From Prunella strophiata (Eukaryota; Chordata; Aves; Passeriformes; Prunellidae): a stretch of DNA of 64,000 nt. Position numbers and translations under genes: made by a program. Below, piece by piece: positions 48,948 through 63,182 of this stretch. How positions within the stretch are numbered: the first letter of the stretch is position 1; each line of letters opens with the position of its first letter. The DNA lies in the NCBI GenBank assembly GCA_036583965.1, contig JAZBQD010000015.1:68480830-68544829 (forward strand), in the 5' to 3' direction. A model generated the notes under the pieces. That model ran no database searches. It was not told the DNA's origin and was given only the letters and a program-made list of their open reading frames with translations.

Positions 48948-51900
48948 AAAGGTAGATCTTTTCATACAAAAATACTATGGCATTTTGACTCCTAAGTTTA
49001 TAAGCATGGTAATCACAGACTACATTATTCTACCATTCTCTTTGGCTGATCTCCTTGTAGTATGGCATTGAGATTCTAAATTGTGATGTACAATAGCACT
49101 GCAAATCTAAACTCTCCTTAAACATACTAACATTTCTATTTTCAGCATTGTTGCAAATAGATTAAAATGCTGGTTTTCTGAAGCCATTGGTAGAAAAGTC
49201 TATATTTTATTTTTTGCAAGTAGTATACAGTACAGTATCAACTTTGAATTCTCTTAGTCTGAAGGAAAAGTTATGGTGAAGGAGGGAAGCAGATGAAGGT
49301 TGTGTCAGAGGATTTTCCATAACAAAGTTCATTTTGGGCAAAAGAAATGTCCTTTGTAGCTGACAAAGTCAGTGAAGATCACAGTAGAGGTGCTAAAATG
49401 TATTTGGCTACATTTGTTAAGTAAAGGACATCTTTCTGGAAATAATGGCATATGTCAAAATGTTAGAAAGTTATGGTGTGTTTCTGAAGCTCCCAGGCTG
49501 AAAGTTGCTCAGAGGCTGCCATGTACTTTTAACAGGAATGGAGTAGAATTGAAATGAAGCACAAGTTCCATAAAGCAATCAAAAACTGTGGGAAGAAATT
49601 CATTATTCAGTATTATGGGGCAAAGTAGCAACGGAGGTATTGTTTATGAGAAAACCCAAATAGTTACATTTTATCTACGTGCAGACAAGCCAGTTTGCTG
49701 TGAAAATAGAGCAAAAAATCTCAGGGTGTAAGTTTATTTCTTTGGTTTATGGGAAAGAATTAGCACTGATCTTTTTTTTCAAGGAAGGACGTCAATTCCT
49801 TATTAATGGACTTCCTTCCATAAAAAGATAAGATGTTTGTTTAGAAAACTTTATTTATGTGCAACTGTTACTAACAGGAAGATCCTGCAAAAGGGGAACA
49901 TGTTTATTTCCAGTGAAGCTAGCACACTTATAGAAAATGAAAAGGTGGCATTCTGAACTTTCAGAAGGTTTTTTCTTTTTTATCTGTCTGGTTCCATAAA
50001 ATTGTGTAGGAAATCAAGTACTGTAGCTTACTGTTATGAACACCTGTAACTTTCCAACTCAATAAGCCTGTTATTTTTAACCCATTGTTATGTTCCAGGC
50101 ATAAATGATTCTTTAGGGTTATATATATATCTCATCTCCCTGCCTAGTGGTCCCAAACAGAAATTTCCATGTGTGTGAAGAGTGGGGTGTTTTCGTTTAT
50201 GCTGTACATATAGATTTTCTCCACTCATTTTTCTGCATAGGTGACTTTTTACAATATAATTTTACTGTGTTACAGCTTTTGTTCCTGTTGAGGATAATTT
50301 ATCTCCTTGTGGATAAGGCCCCTACAGTAACTTTATTTACTTTTTAGTGCAACAACATTGGTTTTCCATATCTATTTAAAGGTGACATTCCCTCTGTAAC
50401 TGTTTTAAATCTACCCTAGAAAAATATTCATGTCTGTTCTTAGTGTGCTGAACATGCATTAAGTAGTTTGCAAAGGAATGCAGAGTCAAAGAAAGGAGTC
50501 TACAGATTTCTTCCCTGGAGACTTCACCCCTGTTTTTCTTAAACATCTTCCAAATGATGCTATTTAGAATAATGAGAAGTCACTTGAAAAAAATAATCTT
50601 CAATAGGCTAAGGTATATAACAACTCCAGGACAAAATCCAGGAGGTTTGATGCTTAAAGAAGCAAGGAGGTCATTTCCCTTCTTAAGCTACAACACAGGG
50701 CCCACACAATCCAAAAAGCGGAGTGGAACAATTGTAGGGGTGAGTGAAAACTGAACACCCTGTGCAGTTTCTGTTGTCTGTCACAGCACTCCAGAAGATG
50801 TCCTAGCAGAATTTCTGCCCCTGCCCCACCCCCAAAAAAGCATGCACTGTATTGAGAAAATGTAAGAGAAAACCTGTATGAGTATGACATTGTAGACAGA
50901 GTACACGGAGAAAAAGCCACAATTGAAATCTGACAGAATTACAGGCATCTCCTTAGAGGCTTATTCAGTGATCTCTTCCTTACAGAAATGTGTAAAAGAA
51001 GTGTGTTTTTCTGGAAAAAATACCCTTTTAGAAGAACCTGAAAGAACTGTGAAATTGAGTTATTTGAGTCTCTGGGAAGTCAAGAGTATTGTGCACTGGC
51101 AAATTAGTTTATGGGAATAATTACTTTTTCTGTTTTTTAACATGAATAGGGAAATATAGAAACTGCAGTGAGAGATGTGATGAAGTTGGCCTTGGGCTTT
51201 TCTTCAAGAGCTTTCTCTATAAAATGCAATGATTTATTCAGAAGAAGTTCATAGGGGTTTTTTGGAGACATCATAGAGTTAGATGAGGACTCTTCAGTGC
51301 CTTCATGAGTATAAAAGCTCTGGTATCAACTTCAAATGTCAGAAAACCAACTTGTAGGCTGTGATAAAGGAGCTGTGTGTTATTTCAGCTGCTACCATTT
51401 TCAGAACAGAAGCCCTGTAAATGTAACAGGAGGCATCAGGGATTTTTTTACTAGCCAGTCAAATTCCTGTACTAATAGAACAATATACTAGATACAGTAT
51501 TCTACCATTTGTGTCTCAGACTTTAATTTTAGTTGTTTTATGGCAAGACAGTGGGCTTAAATAAAAAAGTGCACTGATGTTTTTAGTGCAGGTGAAGAAC
51601 TGGACTCACACTTTTAGGAGGTGGTATTATAAACCAACACAACTTTTAGATTTATTTACGTGTTTGTGTGTATGTTGCTATAGAGAAACCAATGTGTAGA
51701 GCATACTGTGGGTTTTTGCCCTGCTTCTTATGTTTATCTCTTCTCCATTTAGATCTCAAAGCTTTGTTGCTGAGGGCACTTGTGGACTCTGAATTATTGG
51801 TGAAGACTATATTTTAGAGCACAGTGCTTGCACCCAGTGTTTGATCAAGGACTGATATTTTCTCACCAATTATAACTTGCTCATTGAAGAGTCTTACTCA

Positions 51901-54900
51901 CCTGAACAAAAAGACAGGAGAGCCATAAGAGAGCCACAGGCTTACTCTTATCAGTTTTCTTTCCAATTGTCCACAGTTAAAATAAACCTAATTCTATGCC
52001 TGAGTGAGAAGTTGGCTTTAGGAGAGTTATTATAATGTGAAAAAATGTAAATGAGATTTTCATATCTTTCCTGGAGAAAATAAGATACACTAAAAATTTG
52101 CCAAATGTCTTGCTTATGTAGAAGATATTTTCAGTAGTTGCTATGTTTTTGCCATCTTTGTTGATGATCTCTTATACTGACCACCACACAGGGGACTCCT
52201 CTCTGTCTTCCTCTGTGTTGGACACAGCAGCCTCCTGCAAAGTATGCTGCCAGTGCATATTGCACTTGAAAGAGTGATGATTCTGCTGGCAGTCATTGAT
52301 AGGAGTGCTGCAGAGCTGGCCAGGACCCTAACTTAGGCACCTATCCATGTAGTAGCATTTTCATGCTCTTGGTAGGGTTGCTTTTCTCACAGCAAAACTT
52401 CATGTTACTATTTACTGTCCTTTTATATGTAAACCAATATAAATAGAATACACCAGGGATTGAAAACTTAGGTCCTCCCTGTTTGGTTGTGCATGTTAGC
52501 AAGGAGGAAAAATACTTCAGTGAAATGTCCTTTCTGGAAGCCATTGAATTTGTACCTATCTACAGGCAACCCTGAAACACTTGAAATGGCACTGCAGATG
52601 AGCACAGCATATAGTAGGATCATACCTGGAATTCATTCTGCCAGCAAGAGCCACAGAATAATCTTCAATCAGTAAAAATAAAGGAGAGGCAGTAAAGTAA
52701 ATGTTGAATAATTTAATATTGGGATCATAATTAACATACTAATTTTTTTTCAAAGTGTTATTAAACTGTAGACTCATCCAAATTTTTAGAATCAGTCCCT
52801 GAATTTTCAGTTCTTAAATTTCCCTTTTGTATGTGTGTATGCTACAGGTATGGACTTGGAAGCTGCTTGGAACTGTGACTCATAATCTTCCTTAGAAGTA
52901 AGATGTATTTTAAAATGGTGGCCAAGATTTTTAAAGTGGTTAGCTCAGCTGTCCATAATTAGGAAGCTGATTTTGGAGCTTGATGTTTTCCTGAACTTTT
53001 AAGATGTCAGAAGCTACGTCTGGTTGCTCAGCAACTCAGTATCTGGCCACTGTGATTTTAATATCATATTATTTTCCAATGTGCCACCTTCTGTCACCAA
53101 AGGAATTTAAATTGAGGTTGTTAATACAAAAATCTGAGCAAAGCAAGAATTTCTTCCACTAATGTCCCCCCAGCACAGCAGGGTTTTTTTGCGCAGTCAT
53201 CTTTCATGCAGTTTTGCACAAAGTGATAACCACTCATCTACTTTGCTTCTGTATAATCTAATGCCACAGATTTGCAGTTAGCTGGCTGCAAGGATAATCT
53301 TGATTGATATGAAATCACACTGTTACTGTAGTTCTCCTCAGGTTTTCAAAATGACATATTTCCCTGTGGCTGCAAATTAAGCCTTAAAACCACGAACACA
53401 AAGCATCCTGTAGAACAGTGTAGATTAAGTTCTTGCCATGTACATCTGCATCAGTATGGATGCCACCAGTAGAGCTCTCTGTTGGTGTGCCCAGTTAGTC
53501 TTGAATCTGCTTTTTCCCTGGGTATTTCTAATAAATCTGATATTTCAAATAATAATAGTCCTGCAGTTGGCTTTCCCTCTGAGAAACAGCCAAGTCTTTA
53601 GGAAGAACCTGTGTTTGTGTGGATGGCAGCTTTTTTCACTCACAAATTTTCTTGGACTATGAAATTTGAAGTTGTGGGAAGTTGAGGGACAGAAGAGTCA
53701 CAGCTGAATGAGAACACCTACCACGGCTTCTTACAGAACTGAGATTTATTGTAGCCAGCTGCCTAAAACCCACTTAATTAAAATCACCTATAGAAGCACG
53801 GTACTCATACCAGCTTCTTTTCATCTACTTCTTTTGTGCATCTGCTGTAATTTATTATGGTCTAAATTTCACTCTGATCAGAGTCCTGTGTCCCAAGAGG
53901 AAAAGTTTCAAATTAGTTTAGATTTACCTGGTTGGTAGATCCTATTTTTTATAGAAAGTGTTGCAGTCATACTTGGAGGGGTTTGTTTTTTGTACTGCAG
54001 CAGGATACGTTTATGCTATAGGTATTTTCTTCCCTTTTACCTTGTGCTTTATTTCATTTCTTCTGTATAAGGTGCAAGATAACAGGCAGTTCATGGGGGA
54101 CATGTGACAGATGTATTCTGTTTTAATAAGAAGCCCAGAAGCCAACAAAAGGGTGGATGGCTCCAGATTACTTATCTCCCTTTCATAGGTTACACCTATA
54201 CCAGAAATGTCTACTAGAAGTCAACAAGATATGAATGCATGCTTTTTTTATCATCTTTTAGAGAGGAAGGGAGGTTTCTCTTGACTCAAAGGTCTTCTGG
54301 GTGAGGTCTTCTCAACCTTTTTCTTATGACACATTTCCTTTCTCCCTTAAGTGTTCTGTGAATGTATTTTCGTTTTGCTTTGTGGTTTTTTTGTTTTTTT
54401 CTGTGGAGCATCCAGAAGTCTCCTTTGAGAATAACAGATACATTTTTTCACATTCTGAGGAAGGATGCAGTGAATCAGATTTTGCTGTAGGAAAAAACTG
54501 TTTTTCAAAATGTGTCTTTTATTTCTACAACCTACTGTATCTTCTAGGTCACTTCTCAGGTATTTATAAGTTCCCTGAGAACATGAAAGCAGGATTTATT
54601 CAGAAGGAGGAGGAAGAACACTTGACTGACTTTTTAATTTGTTTAAAACGTTGATTTAATTAATGAATGAGTTTATATGCCTTTTCAATTGTTCTGATTT
54701 AAATTTTCTTTTTGTGCACAGAGGCCTGAAATGTGAATACTACATATTATTTTTAGAAGTGTCTTTGCCTTTGTTCATTAACGGAGGATGTCATGAGTGC
54801 TAGCTATGATCTTCTCTAGCCTTTGTGGCAGGCTTGTTAGAATTCTCAGGCAGTATGTGATATCTCTCAACAGCATTTGTCTGATGAGGGCAGGGATATT

Positions 54901-55881
54901 GAATCTTTAATAAAGATGCTCTTTCTCTGGAACACTGTTCAAATGCCCAAGTTATGTAAGCCTTAAAGAAGGAAGCTAGTTTTTTGTATTAGAGTTTGGA
55001 TATTGAGTGCTGGAGTGCACTTTTTACTGCTGTATGATGCCAAATTAAGAGGCTAAGGACTTCTTGGATAATTGACATGGGGCAATATTTTGATAAGGTC
55101 AAAGAGTAGCTGTGTGTCTTTCTGCTGATACAGATAAATAATTATTGATAAACCAATTAAGAATGGAGATAATATTTGGTTTATTTGTTTCTGTTTATCA
55201 CATCAAATTAATGTAGCAATTGCTTATTTTGGATGTACAAGGCTGTAAATACTGCATGGTAATTAGAAAAATTTTCCATTAGGCTTTTAGTATCTTTTTT
55301 GTGTGTGTGTGCTTTTCTTCCAGTCATTCTGCCTGAAATTTTAGTTGGAAGCTAATTTATTTCATTTCTGTATTCCTACCGATGTTGAGAGTTTATGGGT
55401 ATCATGGAGTCTTTTTCCTCTGTTCATAGAACCATAGAGAAATAAATTATTTTATCTTACGCTTTGGCCAGAGTCTTTGGCCTGGGATGGTAAAGCAGTT
55501 AAACTTGGCTTGACATTTTTCACAGGTTAGGTGGTCTGGCACAGATAATGACCATCAAGCTTGTCCAATAACAGAGATAAGGAGTGCACTTCAGTTCTTT
55601 GTCTAAGGAGCATGTTGTAGTTCCTTTGTCTGAGCAGCAGGTGTGTGAAGTATTCTCAAGATGATGCACCAGAGACTGTACAGCTATCTGAAATAGGAAA
55701 GATTGTATAAAATAACTGTGTCTGTAGTAAGTCTCTTTCTACTATGACAATCAAAGAAATAGAGAAAAAAAAATTACTGAATAATATTGCCAAATGCTGC
55801 CAATGCCACATTCTTGCATGAAGAAATTCAGAGAAAATAGGTGAAAGATACAGTTGCTGTTCAGAAACTGTAAGAGAAATT

Positions 55882-55932
55882 AAAACAAACAAACAAAAAA
55901 CAAACAAAAAAACACCAACAAAAACAAACCCA
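55882..55932. repeat. (CAAA)n-rich simple repeat
   Basis: Irregular repetition of AAAC and CAAAA units over about 50 bp; no adjoining element was identified. Confidence 0.85.
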
Positions 55933-56079
55933 AGCCTCCTTAGGTGGTTTATGTACTAGCAAAATTACTGGAAATGTAATAGAGAATTTAACCAGTTGGC
56001 ATCTTTGTAAAGATAAGCTAATAGGGTAAATGTAGCTTTAGTAAAAGAGAAACCCTGCTTTGCAACTCCCTTACAGTGC

Positions 56080-57300
56080 TCTTGATGCATTCAGCAAACA
56101 GATGGATGTGATCTGGTTGATACAGTCTGTCTGGGTTTCCACAAAGCTTCCAAGTTCCCTCATCAAGAATTTCATAAGGAAATCAAGTCTCAGTTCCATA
56201 ATAAATAAGGTCATCTTACTCTTAAATAACAGACACGAAAGAAAAGAGAGATTGCAGGTTAGGACTAAATGATCTGCTCATCTAGTGGTGAAATGTTGCA
56301 GAAGCCTTGGAGTATTTGATCATCCATGTTGATCATATTAAGAAATTACCTGAAAAAGAAACAGTGAGAAATTTTGTTGCTCCTCCTTGAGTTATCTGGT
56401 TAGCAAGGACCAAGACTGAGTATGAAGAGCAACAGTTAGAAGACCTTATGAGACTGAGTGCTGGGAGCACTTGCAGATGAAAGTAGTTAAATTCAGTGTG
56501 GGGAAGGGTGAAGTGATATACATGAGAAAAGACCAATCTTAATTTTTCCTAAGACCTTGTAAGGTACTGATCTCTCTGCTGGCAGTAACTGATTAGGAAG
56601 ATCTTAGGATCAGAAGACATTTTTATTTGAAAAAAGTAATCTCCAAACTCAATAGCAATCAAGAAAACAAATCCAATCTAGAGGATTTTAGGAGAGGAAA
56701 AGTGAGTAAAAAGATAGTTTTATTACACCACTACATTGTGAGCTTTTTAATGCCATCTTAAATACTGCAACAGTGTTCTCCTTGCTTCAGAAGGATATTA
56801 CAGAATAGGATGAGACTCATGGAAGAACATCAAGGGTGATCAAAGGTGTGGAGTAATTTAGTACAGGGTAAATGGTGCAACTTAAGTACACCATGATTCT
56901 TCATCTTGAAAAAGTCACTGAAGACTATGGATAAAGATTTGACTTGTCAGCCAGCCATTATAAGAGCATTTGGAGCTAATAGGAAAAAGGCAAACTCCCA
57001 AAGTCGAAAACATGTGGGTCTTCATTGACTTTGTCCACCAAGGTTGTTATAGACACTAAAAGTTTACATGGGCTTTAGAGGAGATGAACAAATGCTGAAA
57101 GGATGACAAATCCATTATGAATTTTGAAAGATAATCTCATCAGGAAGTCCCTAAAATGACATTGGTTGGTGGCCACAAAAGTATTTGGGAGAAGGTAGTA
57201 TTGAACATACCTTTCCTCTTCTTTTGCTGTCTTGTAGGTAGCTGCCACAGTCTAATAAAGAAGCCTGAGCAGAACCCTTGATCTAACACATGCAGCTATT
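56080..57300 (+). mobile_element. Ancient CR1-type LINE 3' fragment, sense orientation, heavily diverged
   Basis: Several blocks follow the order of the old amniote CR1/L3-like 3' region. These are an ORF2 C-terminal-like stretch with GTCTGGGTTTCCACAAAGCT and ATCTAGTGGTGAAATG (56100-56300), AAATTCAGTGTGGGGAAGGG followed by TGAAGTGATATACATGAGAA (56488-56526), GGAAGATCTTAGGATC (about 56596), GCAATCAAGAAAACAAATCC (about 56655), GATATTACAGAATAGGATGAG (about 56793), CATCAAGGGTGATCAAAGG, and GATGACAAATCCATTATGA (about 57102). A 3'-end-like block, AGAACCCTTGATCTAACA, sits near 57272. The frame is destroyed by many stops. Boundaries are approximate and the match is from memory. Confidence 0.6.
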
Positions 57301-60300
57301 TTTGGAGAATACTGAAGAAAGTCATACCCAAATGATTGTCTCATATAATCTGATATCACTCCAGAAAAGTCACTGGCAGCATACACAATGACTTCACTAA
57401 GTCTTCTTATCACTGGTAATTTGATGACCAGAAAAACATGTTTCTCATTAAAAACAGAAACAGCTGCCTCTGCATCTGCTGTTCCCAGTCATCAGTCTTT
57501 GTTTTGTGCTCCTAAGTGCAAAACTGCATTTGCAGAATGAAGCTGGAAGTTTTGCCAGTAAATCATAGGACCAATAAGAATTTTGCACCATGAACCCTAA
57601 AGCAACTTGCCTGGTATGCATTTTGTGACTTGGTAGTGTGACTGCAGTATCAAAGAGCCCCACAGGGCTTTGAGGGTTATATTTGCAGGCCCCTTGGGCT
57701 ACACCTCAAAATACTGAGATGTACTTACACAGCTCATATTACAGGTGGCTGGGAGCTGTATGGGTGATGTCCAGTGGACACTACAGGACATGTGCCTTTC
57801 ACACAAAAAATAAAAAGCTGCATGAAAGATGTGATCCCTTTGCATTTCAAATCAGTATCTGATCCAGGTGCATGCTAGATATATTTTCTAGGTTGCAGGT
57901 TCTCTGAGGAAAGAACTGTTGAGACACTTCTGTCTCATGCAGTGACAGGGCTATTGTTTCACTTAGAAAATGATGATATTTCCACCTTTCAGGAGATAGA
58001 AAGTCAATCTCTTTGGGTGTTCCCTCTGTCTATCCACTTTTGGCAATATATTTTTTTAAGAGTATATGAGGGTGGAGCTTTTCTTAATGACTTTCATTTA
58101 ATAGCCTTGTCAAAAAAGCCATGTACAAACTGTTGCCCTTCACAGACATAAAATTTTGTGATGACACACATTAAGTTTTATAGAAACAATAGTCTCTGTA
58201 AGCAATCATAAGCCTGAAAAGTTTTATGTATTTCATATTTCCATTGGAGCTGAACCTGGATAGTGCTATCCTATTGTAGAGACCATTATCAAGGCTGTAC
58301 AGAACCAATTAGTAGAAGCAAGAGTGAGTAGTTAAAAAAAACTGTGGTCTTTAAAATGCCCTATACCATGGTAAATGGCTAAGAAATTAAAATTCAATAA
58401 TTTATTTCCAATTTGAAGGTTCTTTGTTCATTTTTTTAAGAGCTTTAAACATGACATTCAGTTATCTGAATGAGAAATATCCAGATTTGTTCATGTCTTA
58501 CAAAACAATAATCAGATAGCAAAAATGAAGCCAGCTGACAGCACATCAGATAATGTTTGCTGTGCAGTTTGGATGCTTAATTTAGCTAACAGCTGCACTT
58601 TGGTTTGGATAAATGATGCAGGCCCAAATTAAAAGAAAAGAGTAGAGTGCAGTGATGGCTGAAGGCTTATCTTGCTGTCATGTAAAGCATGACATTTAAG
58701 AAGCCTAAAAAAAGCTGCTAGAGAAAGGGAGTAATTTGTACTTCTTTTTATGATAGAAACCACTCCAAAAATTAATTCTGGTGTATGTGCACTTAAGCAC
58801 ATTAATTCTTTTAAAGGTAGTTATTAAAAACTACAGCTTAAATGATACAGGCAGTGTAGTGAATAGTTACTCAACATCTCCAAAGAGTATCAGTTAAGGG
58901 TATGTTGTATTTTAATATTGTATTACAGAATTTTTTTTCTGTATACCTCTAAAGAAATTCTGTTGTTTCAGTCCAAATTGCTACCCATCCTCTTTATTGC
59001 TCTAATGCTCAACTTCGTGTTGCTGCACTGTTTATTTACTATCAGCATGTGTCTCATTAAAAAAAATAGAGAATGGCAGAAAGCATTTTAATAACTTTAG
59101 GCAACTCTTTATTTAGGCAGCCAACTTATTTTCCAGCAGCTTTTTTGTCCCTCCTTTCAACTCTTTTTTTCCTGTAGTTTTAAATAGAGTAAGGTGTCAC
59201 AGTGTGGTGAATTATTTAAAAGGAGTCTAAGCTTTCTCAGTCAAGAAGAGATTAACTACAATTGGTTATATTTTTTCCTGAAGCTTGGCCAGTAAGAACT
59301 AGGAACTAGTTCAGAATTTCAGTAGAGCTTTTTATGTTAGCGAGAAGGTACAGCCTCTCAGAAGCCCAGTTGGAGATAAGGCTCATTTTGCAACACCCCT
59401 TTGAAAAAAGCTTTACTCAGATAATGTTCACAGTCAATTAACAGGTTTTGCACCAGAAGAATTTAAAATTTTGAGGTCTGCTTTAAAATTATGTCTTTTT
59501 ACATTGTAAGAGGAATCCACTGTGTGGTTTTTTTGCAATTTCAGAAATAGGGTTTTTGCAACTTTGTCCAGGAAATAGAAATTATGTCAGTTCAGTGGTG
59601 ATTTAAAATGCTTACCTGCTTTAACTGAAGGCTAGGACTTTGTGAAGTGCTGAGTGCTTCACAATTTGACTTGGATAGGCTGTTATTTTAGAGGGGTTGG
59701 AGAATGTAATTATAAAATTTTGTAAGGTTCCTCCATGGTCTGCTTTCCTGTTGTTTTTTGAAAAGTAGTACAGTCCTGCACTCTAACCTGCGTAGCTACA
59801 ACCTCTGAATTGACATCAAAGTTGGAGTTACCTGATGATGTTTAATATATATACAAGAACATAAGCAAGGAAAGCTTACAGTGTCTTTATATTATAATTT
59901 AACATACATAATATAATAATCATGTAAAAATGCAAGATTTGTTTGGCAGGAGGACCTCCATTTTTTTTCAAGAAAACATATGTCTTGAGAGTTGAATCCT
60001 TGAATTATGTGCAAGAAAAATTCTTAGAATGGTCGTTTTTCCAGCATCAATAGCATTCTTGATCTTTTGCAATAATCCAGTTGCTTCTGGCTGTGAGTTC
60101 ATGGTTCAGTTGCCAACTGTTTCTGAACAGACTATACTACCTGCCTTGGGAATGATACCACAACTTACCATCTGGTGAGATCATGATAGCATCACTTGAC
60201 CTCCACATGTGGTCTCTGTCAAGCACTTCATTGAAAACTGGCAAGACATTATGGCCGGAACATACTGTTCTATGCAGCCCTGAATTTTGGCAGGGTTGCA

Positions 60301-60778
60301 ACGCTCAGTAAGTAAACTTCATCTGGCTTGCAAGTCTCAGACAAATAGAACAGGCTGATGTCATCGTAAGCTTTAACTCTCATTAAAGAAGAAAGTATGT
60401 GTCAAGTAATTATGAGGCTTTGTTGGGCACGGTATTTAGGGGAAGTTAATAGACAAAGATCATTTTGAGCAGCGAGACTTCTGAAGAGCTGGCATTCAAT
60501 GAGTGATGAAAAATGACCCTAGCACTGTGCTTAATTTAGAAACTGGGTTTGCATCACTTTTCAGACTTTGCTTCTAACTCCACCTTACATAGATCCTAAA
60601 TTAAAAAGGTAAAAAATTACAGAATAGAAAACTTAACAAAGTAAATATGTGCTGTGTCAATCAGGTTTAATTCTATGGCTTAATGACATAGTCATTGTTT
60701 AGCAAAACAAGAAAATAAGGGAAAACATCACAGGTATAATTTAAAAAAAAATTGTTCTCTGCTACTTCAAGCTATTTT

Positions 60779-61085
60779 TCACAGAATCACAGAATTCTTA
60801 GGGATGGAAGGGACATCTGGAGATCATCCAGTCTAACCCCCCTACCAAGGCAGGGTCACCTAGAGCAGGTTACACAGGAATACATCCAGAGGGGCTCTGT
60901 CCCAGACAGGGAGCCTTCACAATCTCCCTGAACAAGCTGTTCCAATGCTCTGCCACTCTCAAGGTAAAGTTCTTCCTCATGTTGAGGTGCAACTTTGTGT
61001 GTTTCAGTTTATGGCCACTGCTCCTCATCCTGTCACAGGGCACAACTGAAAAGAGTCTGGCACTGTCCTCTTATAAGTTGCCATA
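60779..61085 (-). mobile_element. CR1 LINE 3' fragment, reverse orientation, well preserved
   Basis: The + strand begins TCACAGAATCACAGAATTCT and shows GGATGGAAGGGACATCTGGA, GATCATCCAGTCTAACCCCC, AAGGCAGGGTCACCTAGAGC, GGTTACACAGGAATACATCC, CTCCCTGAACAAGCTGTTCC, TGCTCTGCCACTCTCAAGGT, CTTCCTCATGTTGAGGTGCA and GGGCACAACTGAAAAGAGTC. This is the typical avian CR1 3' end in reverse complement. The 5' truncation lies near 61085. The short open frame at 60995 lies within the element and is not a gene. Confidence 0.93.
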
Positions 61086-61115
61086 GGTCACCTGGAGAAA
61101 TAGGCACCTCTTGTT

Positions 61116-61162
61116 GTGTTTTTTTTTTTTTTTGTTTTTTTTGTTTTGTTGTTTTTTTTTTT
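61116..61162. repeat. T-rich simple tract beside the CR1 copy
   Basis: T runs interrupted by single G bases, about 30 bp after the CR1 fragment ends; probably slippage or a small separate insertion. Confidence 0.85.
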
Positions 61163-63140
61163 GCGGTATGCCTTTCTTAATGAGAATATAATTTCTCACC
61201 TCCTGAGACCCAGTAGACAACCCCTAAGTCCTGCTCAGCTCTATGTTGCTGACATTTCCAGTTGTGGCTAATAAGCAGTGTGCCATGAGGGGTTCCTCAA
61301 ACAAGTCTTCATAGCAGAATTCCTATTTGTAATTTTGGATAATAAAATTTGACACTTGTGGGCAGTAGCTTGATGTAGAGCCATGTTATGCTACAGTCCT
61401 AGTAATATATCTAATTGCCACTGTGGCTACCACTTTGTTCTTCTTCCCTCTTCATGCTTTTAGGTTGTGGAAATTCAGGGGCTTTTGGCTGGCAGTTCGT
61501 AGGTGCTGGAAAGAACTTGACTTGAGAGGGAATTTGAAGGGGGCAGTGGGAAGGCATGGCACAAATGAGGTGACTGTTAAGGGTCCCTTCTAAGGCCATT
61601 CTGTGGACCTGTCAAATCGGAAAGGAATCAGAAACTATCTGCTTGACTTACTGCCTAAACCAGATTTCCCAGGCATTCTGTGTGCCTGTGGAAGGAGAAG
61701 GCTGATAGAAGGGGGTAGAACACTGGAAATAATCAGATACATTTTTCTCTAAATTGAGAAGACTGCCAAGGTGATTGCCTAGGATTTAGTGCTAAGCACT
61801 AGAAAATTAACTTGACTATCTCTACAGAAGAAAACTTTTAGTCTAGAGAAAAACCTAAAAGCTCCAGGGAAGTATGTCACTTATTGGAAGTAGAAAGGAT
61901 AAGTGTTCTCCTTGCTCCTTGTCATATGTTTGTGTGAATTCCCTTCCACGTTCTAGCCCTAACAGATTTTGGGCTACAACACACCCTTTTGGCAAAAAAT
62001 TGGAAAAAGATGCAAAATAACTTTTACAAATCTTCATGGTATCTCTGAGATTTTTAAGGACAGACAAGCAGATCATCTGGTCATCCAGCCTGTAATCCAG
62101 GATGTGTGACTGAGAAAGAAAAGACAATGTATAAAATGCTTAGTCTAGTGCCTTTCCAAAAGGCAGTGACTTAAGAAGATGACATCGATTATATCAAATT
62201 CATTGACAAAGTTGTCAGAAGAAATATGAACTGCACTTCTAGTATGCATCTTATACTCTTATTAATGTTCATTTGTTTTGTTAATTGTGTAATCTAACTA
62301 AAAAGATGTGCACAAAAATGAGATTAAAATCTGGAGATTGATTTTGCCTTTTTTTTTAACTTCTGTAGAGGAGAAATTAATATTGGTAGCAAATCAGCTT
62401 GTGGTGGTTTTAAAATGTTTGGAGGGTTCTTGTTGGTTTTTTTCCCCCCTAAATGAAGATATAAATGAGGAGAATTACATTGTATTCTGAGAAACAGAGG
62501 AAGTTCAATTCTTTGCCAAAGCAAACATCCGCAGACTTGTGTAGTCTACATGTTTCAATGCATGTGAAAATATTTGGTGTTGTAGAGTGATTTCCTTGAG
62601 TGGAAATAATACTGCAGCTAGAAATTAGATTTTGCAAAGAAGGAAATCACAGCTATCTTAGTAATTTAACATCTCAGACTTGTTTATGGATAGTTTCCTG
62701 TCTGACACATTTAACTGAACAAGTTAAAGGGTTTAAAGATTAGAATGGCATTAATTTTTAACTGTCCTTGACGGTGACATTTCACAAAGGGTGTGTTCTA
62801 TAAAAACAGATGGAAAAATGAGCTTGCCCCTTCACCTTGTACTGGCTTTCTTGTGTTAACTGATTTAGCTTTCTGTCACTAATCAGCCAAGCATTCAAGG
62901 ACATACTTGCCTTTTGTCTTCTTCATTTTGTGAATAAAATAGCACAAAAACATAGAAATTTCTATAAAATCCATTAGTAGTAAGCTTTTATCTGTTATTA
63001 AGACTGAGGTGATTTTGCAGTCAGAGCTTGATTTTTGATAATCAATATTAAATTCTGCTATAAAATTCTGTTTAACACCAAAGTTATATAATTTAAAAAA
63101 AAAATCTGAAATTAAGTATTACAGGCAAAATTATGCAAAA

Positions 63141-63182
63141 TAGTGTGATATGTGATTAAAATAGTGTGATATGTGATTAAAA
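63141..63182. repeat. Exact tandem pair, 21-bp unit
   Basis: TAGTGTGATATGTGATTAAA plus A is present twice without a difference, indicating a recent local duplication. Confidence 0.95.

Noticed and set aside
55425..55450. TTCATAGAACCATAGAGAA as a CR1 terminus
   Set aside because: No CR1 body sequence follows on either side.
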